From an uncultured Pelagibacteraceae bacterium (GTDB lineage Bacteria; Pseudomonadota; Alphaproteobacteria; Pelagibacterales; Pelagibacteraceae): a DNA stretch of 64,000 nt. Where the stretch lies: positions 292,198-356,197 of the forward strand of contig CACENW010000001.1 of assembly GCA_902560805.1 (NCBI GenBank), in the 5' to 3' direction. The notes beneath the pieces were generated by a model. That model was not told where the DNA came from and did no database searches. It saw only the letters and a list, made by a program, of their open reading frames with translations. Both the position numbers and the translations under genes were made by a program. Within the stretch, counting starts at the first letter, position 1. The number at the start of each line of letters is the position of its first letter. Shown piece after piece: positions 38,747 through 47,904 of this stretch.

Positions 38747-38799
38747 ATATATATACTTATATTATTAAATAGAATCTTCTTAGTCTAGTCAGGATAATT

Positions 38800-40758
38800 T
38801 TGAGTAAAATACATAACGATTTAGCAAATTGTATCAGATTTTTATCTATTGATGCAGTTCAAAAAGCTAATTCTGGTCACCCTGGGATGCCAATGGGTAT
38901 GGCAGACGTTGCAACCGTACTTTTTAGGTATTTTTTAAAATTCAATCCACAAAATCCAAATTGGATAAATCGAGATAGATTTGTTTTATCAGCCGGGCAT
39001 GGTTCAATGCTTCTTTATTCTTTGTTGTATTTGACTGGTTATAAAAGTATTTCGTTAAATTCGATTAAAAAGTTTAGACAACTGAACTCTATTTGTGCAG
39101 GTCATCCAGAGTATCATCCAAGCACTGGAATTGAGACAACTACTGGTCCACTTGGACAAGGAATAGCTAATGCAGTTGGATTTGCAATAGCTGAGGAAAT
39201 ACTCAAAAAAAAAATAGGTAAAAATCTGATTAATCACAAAACTTATGTTCTAGCTGGCGATGGTTGCTTGATGGAAGGTATTAGTCACGAAGCAATGAGT
39301 TTAGCTGGTCACTTAAAATTAAAAAATTTGGTGATGCTCTTCGATAATAATAATATTTCAATAGATGGTCCAACAAGTCTTGCTGTATCAGATAATTTTA
39401 AAAAAAGATTTCAAAGCTATGGATGGGATTACATATTAATTGACGGCCACAATGAAAATCAAATTTATAGAGCTTTAAAAAAGGCTCAAAATGCAAAAAA
39501 ACCAACTGTTATTTCATGTAAAACAAAAATTGGATATGGTTCTCCAAACAAATCTGGCAAATCGTCTTCACATGGTAGTCCTTTAGGACTAGATGAAATC
39601 AAATTGGTCAGAAAAGCACTTAAATGGAAATATAAAACCTTTGAAGTTCCAAATAAGTTTATAAAGCAATGGAGAGCTATAGGAAGCAAGGGTCAGTTAA
39701 TTGAAAAAAAATGGAATAAGTTAATTAAAAAACATAGTAAAAAATTTAATCTAATCAAAAAAAATAACATCAAAAATGCTTTAAATTCAGAAAAGAAACT
39801 TGCAGTTAAAGAACCTAGAAGCTTAGCAACAAGAAAGTGTTCTGAATTAACTTTAAATGCATTAACCAATTCAAATAATAATCTCATCGGCGGTTCTGCA
39901 GATTTAGCTGGATCCAACAATACCAAAACAAAAAAACATAAAATTATTACACCAGGAAATTTTGATGGAAATTATATTCATTATGGTGTCAGAGAACACG
40001 CAATGAGCGGGGTTATGAATGGAATCGCACTCCATAGTAATTTTATTCCTTATGGTGGAACTTTTTTAATATTTTCTGATTACTGTAAACCTTCAATAAG
40101 ATTATCAGCTCTAATGAACCAAAGAGTTATTTATGTAATGACACATGACTCTATTGGTTTAGGTGAAGATGGGCCAACACATCAACCAATTGAGCAATTA
40201 TCTGGTTTAAGATCAATTCCTAACCTAAATGTTTTTAGACCTGCAGACAGAATTGAGACAATTGAATGCTGGGAGCATGCATTAAAAACTGCAAAGACTC
40301 CAAGTGTTTTGTCTCTAACAAGACAAAATTTAGACCCGATTAGAAAAAAATATTCCTTAGATAATAAATGTTCACTTGGTGCTTATGAAGTTCTCAGAAC
40401 AAATAAAAAAATTAAATTAACAATTTTAGCAAGTGGGTCAGAGGTAAATCTTGCGATCGAAGCGTGTCATAAACTTGCCAAAGATAAAATTTATTCTAAA
40501 GTTATTTCAGTACCTTGCATGGAGCTTTTTGATAAACAAAGTAAATCTTATAAAAATAAAATACTAAATGAAACCAAAAATAAAATCTCTATAGAAGCTG
40601 GTTCAAGTGATTGTTGGAAAAAGTATGTTGGAGAAAATGGAAAAAATTTTGGAATTAATGAATTTGGTAAAAGTGCACCATTTAAAGAAATATATAAATT
40701 TTTTGGTCTTACAAAAGAAAATATAACTAACAAATCAAAAAAATTGATTAATAATTAA
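38800..40758 (+). CDS. tkt: Transketolase
   Basis: Thiamin-diphosphate enzyme moving two-carbon units in the pentose phosphate pathway. The 652-residue protein has AVQKANSGHPGMPMGMAD, RFVLSAGHGSMLLYSLLYL, the ThDP motif GDGCLMEGISHEA through LFDNNNISIDG, HYGVREHAMSGVMNG with the catalytic glutamate, and THDSIGLGEDGPTHQPIEQL. The start is TTG at 38800 with an AGGA element 7 bases upstream; there is no ATG at an equivalent position. It is first in a carbon block tkt-gap-pgk-fba. Partner transaldolase is at 47.9 kb. Confidence 0.96.
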   Translation: MSKIHNDLANCIRFLSIDAVQKANSGHPGMPMGMADVATVLFRYFLKFNPQNPNWINRDRFVLSAGHGSMLLYSLLYLTGYKSISLNSIKKFRQLNSICAGHPEYHPSTGIETTTGPLGQGIANAVGFAIAEEILKKKIGKNLINHKTYVLAGDGCLMEGISHEAMSLAGHLKLKNLVMLFDNNNISIDGPTSLAVSDNFKKRFQSYGWDYILIDGHNENQIYRALKKAQNAKKPTVISCKTKIGYGSPNKSGKSSSHGSPLGLDEIKLVRKALKWKYKTFEVPNKFIKQWRAIGSKGQLIEKKWNKLIKKHSKKFNLIKKNNIKNALNSEKKLAVKEPRSLATRKCSELTLNALTNSNNNLIGGSADLAGSNNTKTKKHKIITPGNFDGNYIHYGVREHAMSGVMNGIALHSNFIPYGGTFLIFSDYCKPSIRLSALMNQRVIYVMTHDSIGLGEDGPTHQPIEQLSGLRSIPNLNVFRPADRIETIECWEHALKTAKTPSVLSLTRQNLDPIRKKYSLDNKCSLGAYEVLRTNKKIKLTILASGSEVNLAIEACHKLAKDKIYSKVISVPCMELFDKQSKSYKNKILNETKNKISIEAGSSDCWKKYVGENGKNFGINEFGKSAPFKEIYKFFGLTKENITNKSKKLINN

Positions 40759-40760
40759 TT

Positions 40761-41768
40761 ATGAAGATTAAAGTTGGTATAAATGGAATGGGTAGAATTG
40801 GTCGAATGGTAATCAGATCAATAATAGAAAACGAAAACAAAAATATAAAAATTCAACACATAAATAATAGATCAAATTCTGAGGCTACCTGTACATTGAT
40901 AAAATATGATTCAATACATGGTAAATTTAATGCTGATTTAGATTTTGATAAAAATCACTTAATAATAAATAATGAAAAAATTACATTTTCTCAGGAATCT
41001 AATATTGAAAATATAGACTGGAAAAAATTTGATGTTGATTATGTTTTTGAATGTACAGGAAGATTTAATTCTAAAGAAAAACTTTTAGCTCACATTCAAA
41101 ATGGAGCAAAAAAAGTAATTGTATCTGCGCCGTGTAAAAACGCAGATAAAACAATTGTATTTGGTGTAAACGAAAAAGATATAACTAGTAAGGACCAAAT
41201 AATCTCAGCTGCATCTTGCACCACAAATTGTTTAGCTCCAGTTGTACATACTCTAAATGAAAATTTTAAAATTGAAAAAGGATTTATGACTACTATTCAC
41301 GCATTTACTAGTGATCAAAGAATTTTAGATAATTCTCATAAAGATCCAAGAAGAGCAAGAGCAGCGAGTCAATCAATTGTCCCAACATCTACTGGTGCCT
41401 CAAAGGCAATTGGTGAAATTATTCCTAGCTTGAAAGGAAAGTTAGAGGGAGTTGCAATGAGAGTACCTACTCCAAATGTTTCACTTGTAGAATTAGTTTT
41501 CTGCACAAAAAAAAATATTAACAAGGAAAATATAAATAAATCATTTGAATTAGCATCTAAAAATAATTTAAAAAATGTATTAGAAATTACTCATGAAAAG
41601 TTAGTATCAATTGATTTTAATCATAACCCTGCATCCGCTATTGTTGATGGATCACTTACTAATGTTGTTGGAGATAATATGGGTAAAATTTCTGCATGGT
41701 ATGATAATGAATGGGGTTTTTCAAATCGTATGTGTGATATTGCAGAATTTATTCATCAAAATTCTTAA
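40761..41768 (+). CDS. gap: Glyceraldehyde-3-phosphate dehydrogenase
   Basis: Reversible NAD(P)-dependent oxidation and phosphorylation of glyceraldehyde 3-phosphate. It starts KVGINGMGRIGRMVIRS (nucleotide-binding) and has the catalytic cysteine in SAASCTTNCLAPV near residue 152, HAFTSDQRILDNSHKDPRRARAA and a terminal WYDNEWGFSNRM. At 335 residues it is normal. It lies 2 bases after tkt and overlaps pgk by one base, so expression should be coupled. The gene set suggests use in gluconeogenesis, in line with ppdK. Confidence 0.97.
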   Translation: MKIKVGINGMGRIGRMVIRSIIENENKNIKIQHINNRSNSEATCTLIKYDSIHGKFNADLDFDKNHLIINNEKITFSQESNIENIDWKKFDVDYVFECTGRFNSKEKLLAHIQNGAKKVIVSAPCKNADKTIVFGVNEKDITSKDQIISAASCTTNCLAPVVHTLNENFKIEKGFMTTIHAFTSDQRILDNSHKDPRRARAASQSIVPTSTGASKAIGEIIPSLKGKLEGVAMRVPTPNVSLVELVFCTKKNINKENINKSFELASKNNLKNVLEITHEKLVSIDFNHNPASAIVDGSLTNVVGDNMGKISAWYDNEWGFSNRMCDIAEFIHQNS

Positions 41769-42943
41769 TGCAAAGTGTTTCCAAACTAACAAACCTTCAT
41801 GGTAAAAAAGTTATTTTAAGATTGGATTTAAATGTCCCTCTTAAAAATGGTGAAATAACTGACACAACAAGAATTGATAAAGTGCTTCCAACAATTGAAT
41901 TTTTATTAAAGCAAAATTCAAAAATAATTATCTTATCTCACATTGGTCGACCAAAAGGAAAAGTAATAAGAGATCTTTCGTTGAAACCAATTCAAGAAGA
42001 TATAGAAAAAAAATTAAATGAAAAAATAAATCTTATTGAAAAAAATATTTATGAGATAAAAAAAGACATAATTGATAATTTTAATGAAAAAATTTTACTA
42101 ATTGAAAATATTAGATTTTATATAGAAGAGGAAAAAAATGACGTGAAATTTGCAAAACATCTAGCAAGTATGGGTGATATTTATGTAAATGATGCTTTTT
42201 CATGCTCACATAGGGCGCATGCATCTGTTTGTCAAATTTCAAAATTTTTACCATCTTTTTCGGGATTGCAACTAGATTTAGAGATAAGTGCATTAAAAAA
42301 AATTACTTCTAATATAACTAAACCTGTTACTTGTATAATAGGAGGATCTAAAATTTCTACTAAAATTAATATTATAAAAAACTTAATTTCAAAATTTGAT
42401 AACATAGTAATTGTGGGTGCAATGGCGAATAATTTAATTGAACACAATGGACATAATATTGGAAAATCTTTTAAAGAGGAAAACGTTAATTCTATAGTTA
42501 ATGAAATACTCACATATTCAAAAGAAAAAAATTGTAATATAGTTTTTCCTGAAGATGTAGTGGTAGCTAATGATTTAAATGGTCTCCCTAAAATTAAAAA
42601 ATTAAATCAAATTGAATTAGATGAAATGATTTTGGATATAGGTCCAAAAACTGTTGAAAGAATATTTGATATTATTGATAACACAAATACCATATTATGG
42701 AACGGTCCTGCTGGATATTTTGAAAATCCCAATTTTGCAAATGGAAGTACTGAAATTGCAAAAAAAATAATTGAAAAAAACAAAGGAAATAAAATTTACT
42801 CTGTCGTGGGTGGTGGAGATACAGTTTCATTAATTAATTCTTTAAATGCTGTTAAAAATTTTAATTTTGTTTCAACTGCAGGGGGAGCATTTTTGGAATA
42901 TCTTGAAGGAAAAGAACTTCCTGGTATAAGCGCTTTAAATTGA
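41768..42943 (+). CDS. pgk: Phosphoglycerate kinase
   Basis: Interconverts 1,3-bisphosphoglycerate and 3-phosphoglycerate with ADP/ATP. It shows KVILRLDLNVPLKNGEITD, SHIGRPKG, ENIRFYIEEE, NDAFSCSHRAHASV and the nucleotide-binding GGGDTVSLINSL with STAGGAFLEYLEGK. At 391 residues it is full length. The start overlaps the last base of gap. VFPEDVVVANDL is also a family block. Confidence 0.97.
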   Translation: MQSVSKLTNLHGKKVILRLDLNVPLKNGEITDTTRIDKVLPTIEFLLKQNSKIIILSHIGRPKGKVIRDLSLKPIQEDIEKKLNEKINLIEKNIYEIKKDIIDNFNEKILLIENIRFYIEEEKNDVKFAKHLASMGDIYVNDAFSCSHRAHASVCQISKFLPSFSGLQLDLEISALKKITSNITKPVTCIIGGSKISTKINIIKNLISKFDNIVIVGAMANNLIEHNGHNIGKSFKEENVNSIVNEILTYSKEKNCNIVFPEDVVVANDLNGLPKIKKLNQIELDEMILDIGPKTVERIFDIIDNTNTILWNGPAGYFENPNFANGSTEIAKKIIEKNKGNKIYSVVGGGDTVSLINSLNAVKNFNFVSTAGGAFLEYLEGKELPGISALN

Positions 42944-42944
42944 C

Positions 42945-43955
42945 ATGTCAGAACTAAATAAAATAGCTCTTAAAATACTTTCAGATGGCAAAGGAATACT
43001 TGCAGCAGATGAAAGTAATGCAACTATGACAAAAAGACTTGTTGCTGTTAATGTTGAGTCTACGCCAAAAAACAGACTCACTTTTAGAGAAACTCTTTTT
43101 AGTTCAGAAAGTATGAGAGATTGTATCGGTGGTGTGATTTTGTACGATGAAACGATAAACCAAATTACAAATTCAGGTAAACCAATTCCTGAATTAATTT
43201 CTGCTAGCGGAGCAGTCCCAGGAATTAAAGTAGATACTGGTGCAAAGATGTTAGCAAACTCTCCAGAGGAAAAAATTACTGAAGGACTAGACGGACTTAG
43301 AGAAAGATTAAAAAAATACTATGAGCTTGGTGCAAGATTTACAAAATGGAGAGGTGTTTACTCAATAAACGAAAACTATCCTAGCAAGCTTGCAATTCAT
43401 TCAAATGCTCATGCTCTTGCAAGATATGCCGCGTTAGTTCAGGAATGTGAAATGGTTCCTATAGTTGAGCCAGAGGTTTTAATGGATGGTGATCATCAAG
43501 CAGATGAATGTTTAAAAAAAACATCAGAGGTTATAAAAAGATGTTTTGAAGAATTAATTATAAATAAAATTGATTTATCGGGGATTATTTTAAAACCAAA
43601 TATGATTTTAGCTGGAAGCAGTTCAAAAAACAAAATTTCTAATGAAGAAGTTTCAGAGAAAACTCTTGAATGTCTTAAAAATTCAGTACCAACGGAAGTT
43701 CCAGGAATTGCTTTCTTGTCAGGGGGTCAATCTGAAGTAGAAGCAACGGAAAATCTTAATTTAATTAGCAAAAACAATAGTACAAATTTTATAATAACTT
43801 ATTCATATGGTCGAGCTTTACAACAAAGTGCACTTAAATTTTGGTCTAAAGATGTCACTAAAATTACAGAAACACAGGATGTGTTTAACCATAGAGCCAA
43901 AATGTGTTCTTTAGCTGCTCAAGGAAAATGGACAAACGATCTTGAGAATAAATAA
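42945..43955 (+). CDS. Class I fructose-bisphosphate aldolase
   Basis: Schiff-base aldolase that joins DHAP and glyceraldehyde 3-phosphate. The 336-residue protein has GKGILAADESNATMTKRL, ARFTKWRGVYSI (active-site lysine and arginine), PIVEPEVLMDGDHQ, the Schiff-base lysine in GIILKPNMILAGS near residue 222, and AFLSGGQSEVEAT. This is the animal-type class I fold rather than the zinc-dependent class II enzyme commoner in bacteria, so it needs no metal. It follows pgk by 1 base. Confidence 0.95.
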   Translation: MSELNKIALKILSDGKGILAADESNATMTKRLVAVNVESTPKNRLTFRETLFSSESMRDCIGGVILYDETINQITNSGKPIPELISASGAVPGIKVDTGAKMLANSPEEKITEGLDGLRERLKKYYELGARFTKWRGVYSINENYPSKLAIHSNAHALARYAALVQECEMVPIVEPEVLMDGDHQADECLKKTSEVIKRCFEELIINKIDLSGIILKPNMILAGSSSKNKISNEEVSEKTLECLKNSVPTEVPGIAFLSGGQSEVEATENLNLISKNNSTNFIITYSYGRALQQSALKFWSKDVTKITETQDVFNHRAKMCSLAAQGKWTNDLENK

Positions 43956-44556
43956 AAAAAAATTTATTTATCTAATCTCTCCAAATAGAATAACAAAGAA
44001 TTTTTTCCAGATATTAAAAGAGGTATTAAAATCAGGTAAAATAAGTTTTTTTCAAATGAGATTTAAACAATACTCTTTTGAAAAAAAAATTTTAATAGGA
44101 AAAAAAATTAGACATTTGTGTAAAAAAAACAATGTAAAATTTATTGTTAATGATAATCCAATTCTTGCAAAAATATTAAACGCCGATGGATGTCATTTAG
44201 GACAAAAAGATATGAATATTAAAGACGCTAAAAAAATAATTGGAAGTAAAATTATTGGAATAACGTGTCATAACTCAATTAAATTAGCAAAAGAAGCAAT
44301 TAAAAATAAAGCTAGTTACATTGCATTTGGTGCTTTTTTTCCAACAAAAACCAAAAAAGTAAAATATAAATCCAACGTAAAAACTTTAAATAAAGCAAAA
44401 AAATTAACCAGTATACCTATCGTAGCTATTGGTGGAATAACAAACGAAAACTATAAAAAACTTTTATTGAACAATGCAAATTTTTTAGCTATTTCAGGCT
44501 ACATTTGGAATAATAAAAAATATAAACCTGCAGAGGCTATAGAAAGTTTAATATGA
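43942..44556 (+). CDS. thiE: Thiamin-phosphate synthase
   Basis: Couples HMP diphosphate with the thiazole phosphate to give thiamin phosphate. The TIM-barrel protein of 204 residues has FFQMRFKQYSF, FIVNDNPILAKILNADGCHLGQKDM, GITCHNS, YIAFGAFFPTKTKK and PIVAIGGITNENYKKLL. Its start is TTG at 43942, overlapping fba by 14 bases; no ATG or GTG occurs near the family N-terminus. The overlap suggests coupling to aldolase translation. With thiD it feeds the ThDP enzymes Dxs and transketolase here. Confidence 0.88.
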   Translation: MRINKKKFIYLISPNRITKNFFQILKEVLKSGKISFFQMRFKQYSFEKKILIGKKIRHLCKKNNVKFIVNDNPILAKILNADGCHLGQKDMNIKDAKKIIGSKIIGITCHNSIKLAKEAIKNKASYIAFGAFFPTKTKKVKYKSNVKTLNKAKKLTSIPIVAIGGITNENYKKLLLNNANFLAISGYIWNNKKYKPAEAIESLI

Positions 44557-45113
44557 AAATAAATGCAAGTGAAATTAGAGTTGGGATGCTTTTAGAATAC
44601 AAAAATGATCTTTGGCAAGTTCTGAAAACACAACATGTAAAACCTGGAAAAGGTGGTGCATTTGCACAAGTAGAAATGAAAAGTGTTGGCAAAAATACTA
44701 AACTAAATGAAAGATTTAGATCTAGTGAAACTGTAGAAAAAGCATCACTGGATGAGAATAAATATAATTATCTTTATGAAGATGATGCTAGTTATTTTTT
44801 TATGGAACCAAAAACTTTTGAGCAAATTGAAATTAAAAAAGAAATTATTGGAGAACAAGGTAAATTATTAACTGAAAATCTTGAAGTATCTGTAAGTTTT
44901 TATAATGAAAATCCAATTTCAGTTGAATTACCTAATCAGGTACAATGTAAAATAGAAACTACTGATGCGGCAATAAAAGGCCAAACTGTATCTTCATCTT
45001 ATAAACCAGCAACTCTAGATAATGGTTTAAATATTCAAGTACCGCCATTTATAGAGGCAGGTGATGAAGTAATTGTTGATACTCGAAATTTAGAGTACGT
45101 AAAAAAGATTTGA
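44553..45113 (+). CDS. efp: Elongation factor P
   Basis: Ribosome-associated factor relieving stalling at polyproline stretches. The 186-residue protein has three beta-barrel domains: an N-terminal KOW-like domain with NDLWQVLKTQHVKPGKGGAF, where the lysine in PGKGG is the usual modification site, then the OB domains ending with VQVPPFIEAGDEVIVDTRNLEYV-like sequence. It overlaps thiE by 4 bases. No modification enzyme (EpmA/EarP type) is seen in the window. Confidence 0.97.
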   Translation: MKINASEIRVGMLLEYKNDLWQVLKTQHVKPGKGGAFAQVEMKSVGKNTKLNERFRSSETVEKASLDENKYNYLYEDDASYFFMEPKTFEQIEIKKEIIGEQGKLLTENLEVSVSFYNENPISVELPNQVQCKIETTDAAIKGQTVSSSYKPATLDNGLNIQVPPFIEAGDEVIVDTRNLEYVKKI

Positions 45114-45114
45114 A

Positions 45115-45855
45115 ATGATATCTATATCTTCAAATCTTAACTTGATGATAAAGGCTGCTGAAAGAGCATCTAAGTTTGTGATCAGAGATTTTGGAGAAGT
45201 TGAAAAATTACAAGTTTCTAAAAAAGGCACTTACGATTTTGTTACAAAAACAGATAAAAAAGTAGAAAAAATTTTAATAGAAGAATTATCTAAATCAAAA
45301 AAAAATTACTCATTTATAACAGAAGAAACTGGCAAGATAAATAACAAGGACAAAGAAAATTTTTGGATTATAGACCCAATAGATGGGACAACTAATTTTC
45401 TTCATGGAATTCCACACTTTGCTATTTGTATTGCTCACATGTCTAACAACGAAATTATAACTGGATTAATTTTTGATCCAATAAAAGATGAAATGTTCTT
45501 CTCTGAAAAAAACAAGGGAGCATACTTAAATAACCAAAGACTAAGAGTATCAAAAAAAAACTCTATTGAAGATTGTTTATTCTCAAGCAACCAAGAGGGA
45601 GTAAAATTTAGTGATTTAAACATGAGATGCAGTGGATGTGCAGCACTTGATCTTGCTTATGTAGCTTCTGGAAGACTTGATGGGTTTTTTCACAATAAAA
45701 TCAATATCTGGGATATCGCAGCAGGTGCTTTGATGGTTAAAGAAGCGGGTGGTATAGTTAATGAATTTAATAAATTTGATATAAAAAATATAGATATCAG
45801 AGCTTCAAGTAGTGCAATTAGTGATAAAATGCTTAAAAAATTAGTTAACTTTTAA
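45115..45855 (+). CDS. Inositol-monophosphatase family phosphatase (SuhB-like)
   Basis: A Mg-dependent, Li-sensitive-type sugar phosphatase of 246 residues. Metal ligands lie in ITEETG near residue 67, [17 protein letters not shown] near 85 and [17 protein letters not shown] near 198. Such enzymes dephosphorylate inositol phosphate or related substrates, and E. coli SuhB also acts in rRNA transcription antitermination. Position between efp and rpmE in a translation-rich run is compatible with a SuhB role, but substrate is not evident. Confidence 0.9.
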   Translation: MISISSNLNLMIKAAERASKFVIRDFGEVEKLQVSKKGTYDFVTKTDKKVEKILIEELSKSKKNYSFITEETGKINNKDKENFWIIDPIDGTTNFLHGIPHFAICIAHMSNNEIITGLIFDPIKDEMFFSEKNKGAYLNNQRLRVSKKNSIEDCLFSSNQEGVKFSDLNMRCSGCAALDLAYVASGRLDGFFHNKINIWDIAAGALMVKEAGGIVNEFNKFDIKNIDIRASSSAISDKMLKKLVNF

Positions 45856-45890
45856 TTGTTTTCAAAAATTCTTTTGTTATAAGTCTCGTC

Positions 45891-46121
45891 ATGAAAAAAA
45901 ACATTCATCCAGACTATCATACTATTAAAGTAGAAATGACTGACGGGACCCAGTTCGAAACAAAGTCAACGTGGGGCACTGAAGGAGATTTACTTAAACT
46001 TGAAATTGATCCAAAATCACATTCTGCATGGACTGGGGGGAAACAGAAATTGATGGATAAAGGTCGTATAAGTAAATTCAATAAAAAATTTCAAAATTTC
46101 AAATCAGAAAAGAAAAGTTAA
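45891..46121 (+). CDS. rpmE: Ribosomal protein L31, cysteine-free form
   Basis: Large-subunit protein bridging the central protuberance and the small-subunit head. It begins [20 protein letters not shown] and has FETKSTWG and [10 protein letters not shown]. The CxxC zinc ligands of the zinc-binding form are absent and the 76-residue sequence has no cysteine. It lies directly against the DUF1013 gene, with no gap. Confidence 0.95.
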   Translation: MKKNIHPDYHTIKVEMTDGTQFETKSTWGTEGDLLKLEIDPKSHSAWTGGKQKLMDKGRISKFNKKFQNFKSEKKS

Positions 46122-46703
46122 ATGGCAAACGCACCTTTAATGCCAATGGCCACTGCTGTTTGGTTAGTAGAAAATACAACTTTAACATTCAAACAAATCG
46201 CTGATTTCTGTAAATTACATGAAGTAGAAATTCAAGGAATTGCCGATGGAGAAGTTGCGAAAGGCATTAAAGCTTATAATCCGATAATCTCAGGACAACT
46301 TTCTAGAGAAGAAATAGAGTTATCATCTAAAGATGAGCAAAGACCATTGCAAATTAAAAGTAACGATATTGAAATTTCAAACAATGAAAAAAAAATAAAA
46401 AAATATATTCCCCTTTCAAAAAGACAAGATAAACCAGATTCTGCTTTGTGGCTTATCAAGCAACATAGTATTTTGAAAGACTCACAAATTGCTAAATTAG
46501 TAGGAGTTACGAAAAATTCTGTTACTTCAATAAGAAATAAAAGTTATTGGAATTATAACAATCTAAACCCCAAAGATCCGGTAGCACTAAATTTATTTTC
46601 TCAAAAAGACTTGGTAGAGGCTATAGAAAAAGCTGAGAGAAGAATTAAAAGAGAAAAAAAAGAAAAAGAAAAACAAAATAAAGTTAATCAACTTGGCGTA
46701 TAA
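46122..46703 (+). CDS. DUF1013/TrcR-family protein
   Basis: A 193-residue alphaproteobacterial protein. It opens APLMPMATAVWLVENTTLTFKQIADFCKLHEVEIQGIADGEV (in part), a helix-turn-helix-like segment; a second appears in SALWLIKQHSILKDSQIAKLVGVTKNSVTSIR near residues 110-140. DPVALNLFSQKDL and a lysine/glutamate-rich tail follow. Family members are described as TrcR, a cell-cycle transcription regulator, in Caulobacter. It starts on the base after the rpmE stop. Confidence 0.9.
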   Translation: MANAPLMPMATAVWLVENTTLTFKQIADFCKLHEVEIQGIADGEVAKGIKAYNPIISGQLSREEIELSSKDEQRPLQIKSNDIEISNNEKKIKKYIPLSKRQDKPDSALWLIKQHSILKDSQIAKLVGVTKNSVTSIRNKSYWNYNNLNPKDPVALNLFSQKDLVEAIEKAERRIKREKKEKEKQNKVNQLGV

Positions 46704-46756
46704 TGATCGAAACTAATAGACATCAATTTATAAAAGTGATAGTAAACCATTTTTTT

Positions 46757-46761
46757 GGAGG
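46757..46761 (+). promoter_or_regulatory. Shine-Dalgarno GGAGG that decides the rpsU start
   Basis: GGAGG lies 5 bases before an ATT codon at 46767 that aligns with the usual first residue of S21. The in-frame TTG at 46755 overlaps this element and so cannot be served by it. Most starts in this window have no comparable ribosome-binding site. Confidence 0.75.
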
Positions 46762-46766
46762 TAGTT

Positions 46767-46961
46767 ATTAAAATAGAAGTAAAAGATAATAATGTTGAAC
46801 AAGCATTAAGAGTTTTGAAAAGAAAACTACAAAGAGACGGTTTTTTTAAAGTAATAAAGTTAAAAAATACCTACGAAAAACCCTCTGAAAAAAAGAAGAG
46901 AATTCTACAAGAAAATATTAAAAGAGTTAAAAAGTTAAACAAACTTAAAAATAGAATTTAG
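46767..46961 (+). CDS. rpsU: Ribosomal protein S21, apparent AUU start
   Basis: Small-subunit protein near the anti-Shine-Dalgarno region, needed for efficient initiation in some bacteria. The sequence (I/M)KIEVKDNNVEQALRVLKRK aligns with the normal S21 start (M-Q-V-L-V-R-D-N-N-V type), and YEKPSEKKKR plus a basic C-terminus confirm the family; 64 residues. No ATG or GTG exists in frame. The choice is ATT at 46767, with GGAGG 5 bases upstream, or TTG at 46755, which overlaps the GGAGG and adds four residues. The ATT start is preferred. The initiator tRNA follows 6 bases after the stop codon. Confidence 0.85.
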   Translation: MKIEVKDNNVEQALRVLKRKLQRDGFFKVIKLKNTYEKPSEKKKRILQENIKRVKKLNKLKNRI

Positions 46962-46967
46962 AAATAC

Positions 46968-47044
<77 letters not shown>

Positions 47045-47055
47045 AGTTATTAAAG

Positions 47056-47901
47056 TTAATTGGTAATTCTTTTATAAAAATTTAATCCTACGTTACCAAC
47101 TTTTGGGGTTTTATCATCTCTTATGAATTGTTTGGCTAAGAAATTAGAATTAAAAAACATAGACTTCATGACACGGTTTAATTTCTCTTTTAAGATATGA
47201 AAATTAAAAATATTTTTATTGCTAATAATAAAAACTAAATTATTTTGATCTATTATTTTGTGTAGTTTTGATGGATCATATCTATAATCCCAAAGTTTAT
47301 AATTATTTTTAGTTATTGCTTGAAATTCAATTGATGACCTTGACTCAAAAATATCAAGAAGTGAAACAAATCGTTTTTTATTTGTATCATAAGCATACGT
47401 ATTTGATGAAGTATCTACAAAAATCCAGTTATTATTATGCCATACTTCTGAGATTGTATGACCATTGAGCCAAATCACCCTAGCATTTTCTCCTAGTAAG
47501 CTCATAATATATAAAAATATTTTTGAAGACTCTGAACAAATTTCTCTAAAAAGAATATCATTAGATAAAATATTTTCATAAATTTTAATTTCTTTTCCAA
47601 GTGATTTCTCTTGAATTTTTCTAGTTAATTCAGTTGCATATTGTACTTTTTTAAAAAAATCACTGTCTTTAAATTTAATTAAATTATCATTTTCAGATAA
47701 GATATTTTTATATTCAGTTATTTGGATTTCGTAAAAATCTAAATTTTTTAGCGGACTCTGATTAAATTTAGATTTACTCAAAATATACTCAACTTTGAAA
47801 AATGGGAATGGTTTATAATAAGTATTGTAAAAGAAAAATATTACTATAACTAGAAAAAATATGTAAGTTAAAAATTTTAAATTATTTAATTTCAACTTCA
47901 T
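47056..47901 (-). CDS. Membrane-anchored transglutaminase-like protein
   Basis: A 281-residue protein with one N-terminal membrane helix (LKFLTYIFFLVIVIFFFYNTY, about residues 9-29). The rest is a periplasmic domain with a transglutaminase-like Cys-His-Asp set: cysteine in REICSESSKIF near residue 117, histidine in NGHTISEVWHN near 146 and aspartate in WIFVDTSSNTYAYD near 163. It could be a thiol peptidase or have lost catalysis; substrate is unknown. It lies 3 bases downstream of the transaldolase gene and is convergent with tRNA-fMet. Confidence 0.65.
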   Translation of the reverse strand: MKLKLNNLKFLTYIFFLVIVIFFFYNTYYKPFPFFKVEYILSKSKFNQSPLKNLDFYEIQITEYKNILSENDNLIKFKDSDFFKKVQYATELTRKIQEKSLGKEIKIYENILSNDILFREICSESSKIFLYIMSLLGENARVIWLNGHTISEVWHNNNWIFVDTSSNTYAYDTNKKRFVSLLDIFESRSSIEFQAITKNNYKLWDYRYDPSKLHKIIDQNNLVFIISNKNIFNFHILKEKLNRVMKSMFFNSNFLAKQFIRDDKTPKVGNVGLNFYKRITN

Positions 47902-47904
47902 AAA

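Noticed and set aside
46699..46704. TATAAT before rpsU as its promoter
   Set aside because: It overlaps the end of the DUF1013 gene and has no -35 at 16-18 bases. Read-through from the upstream genes is as likely.
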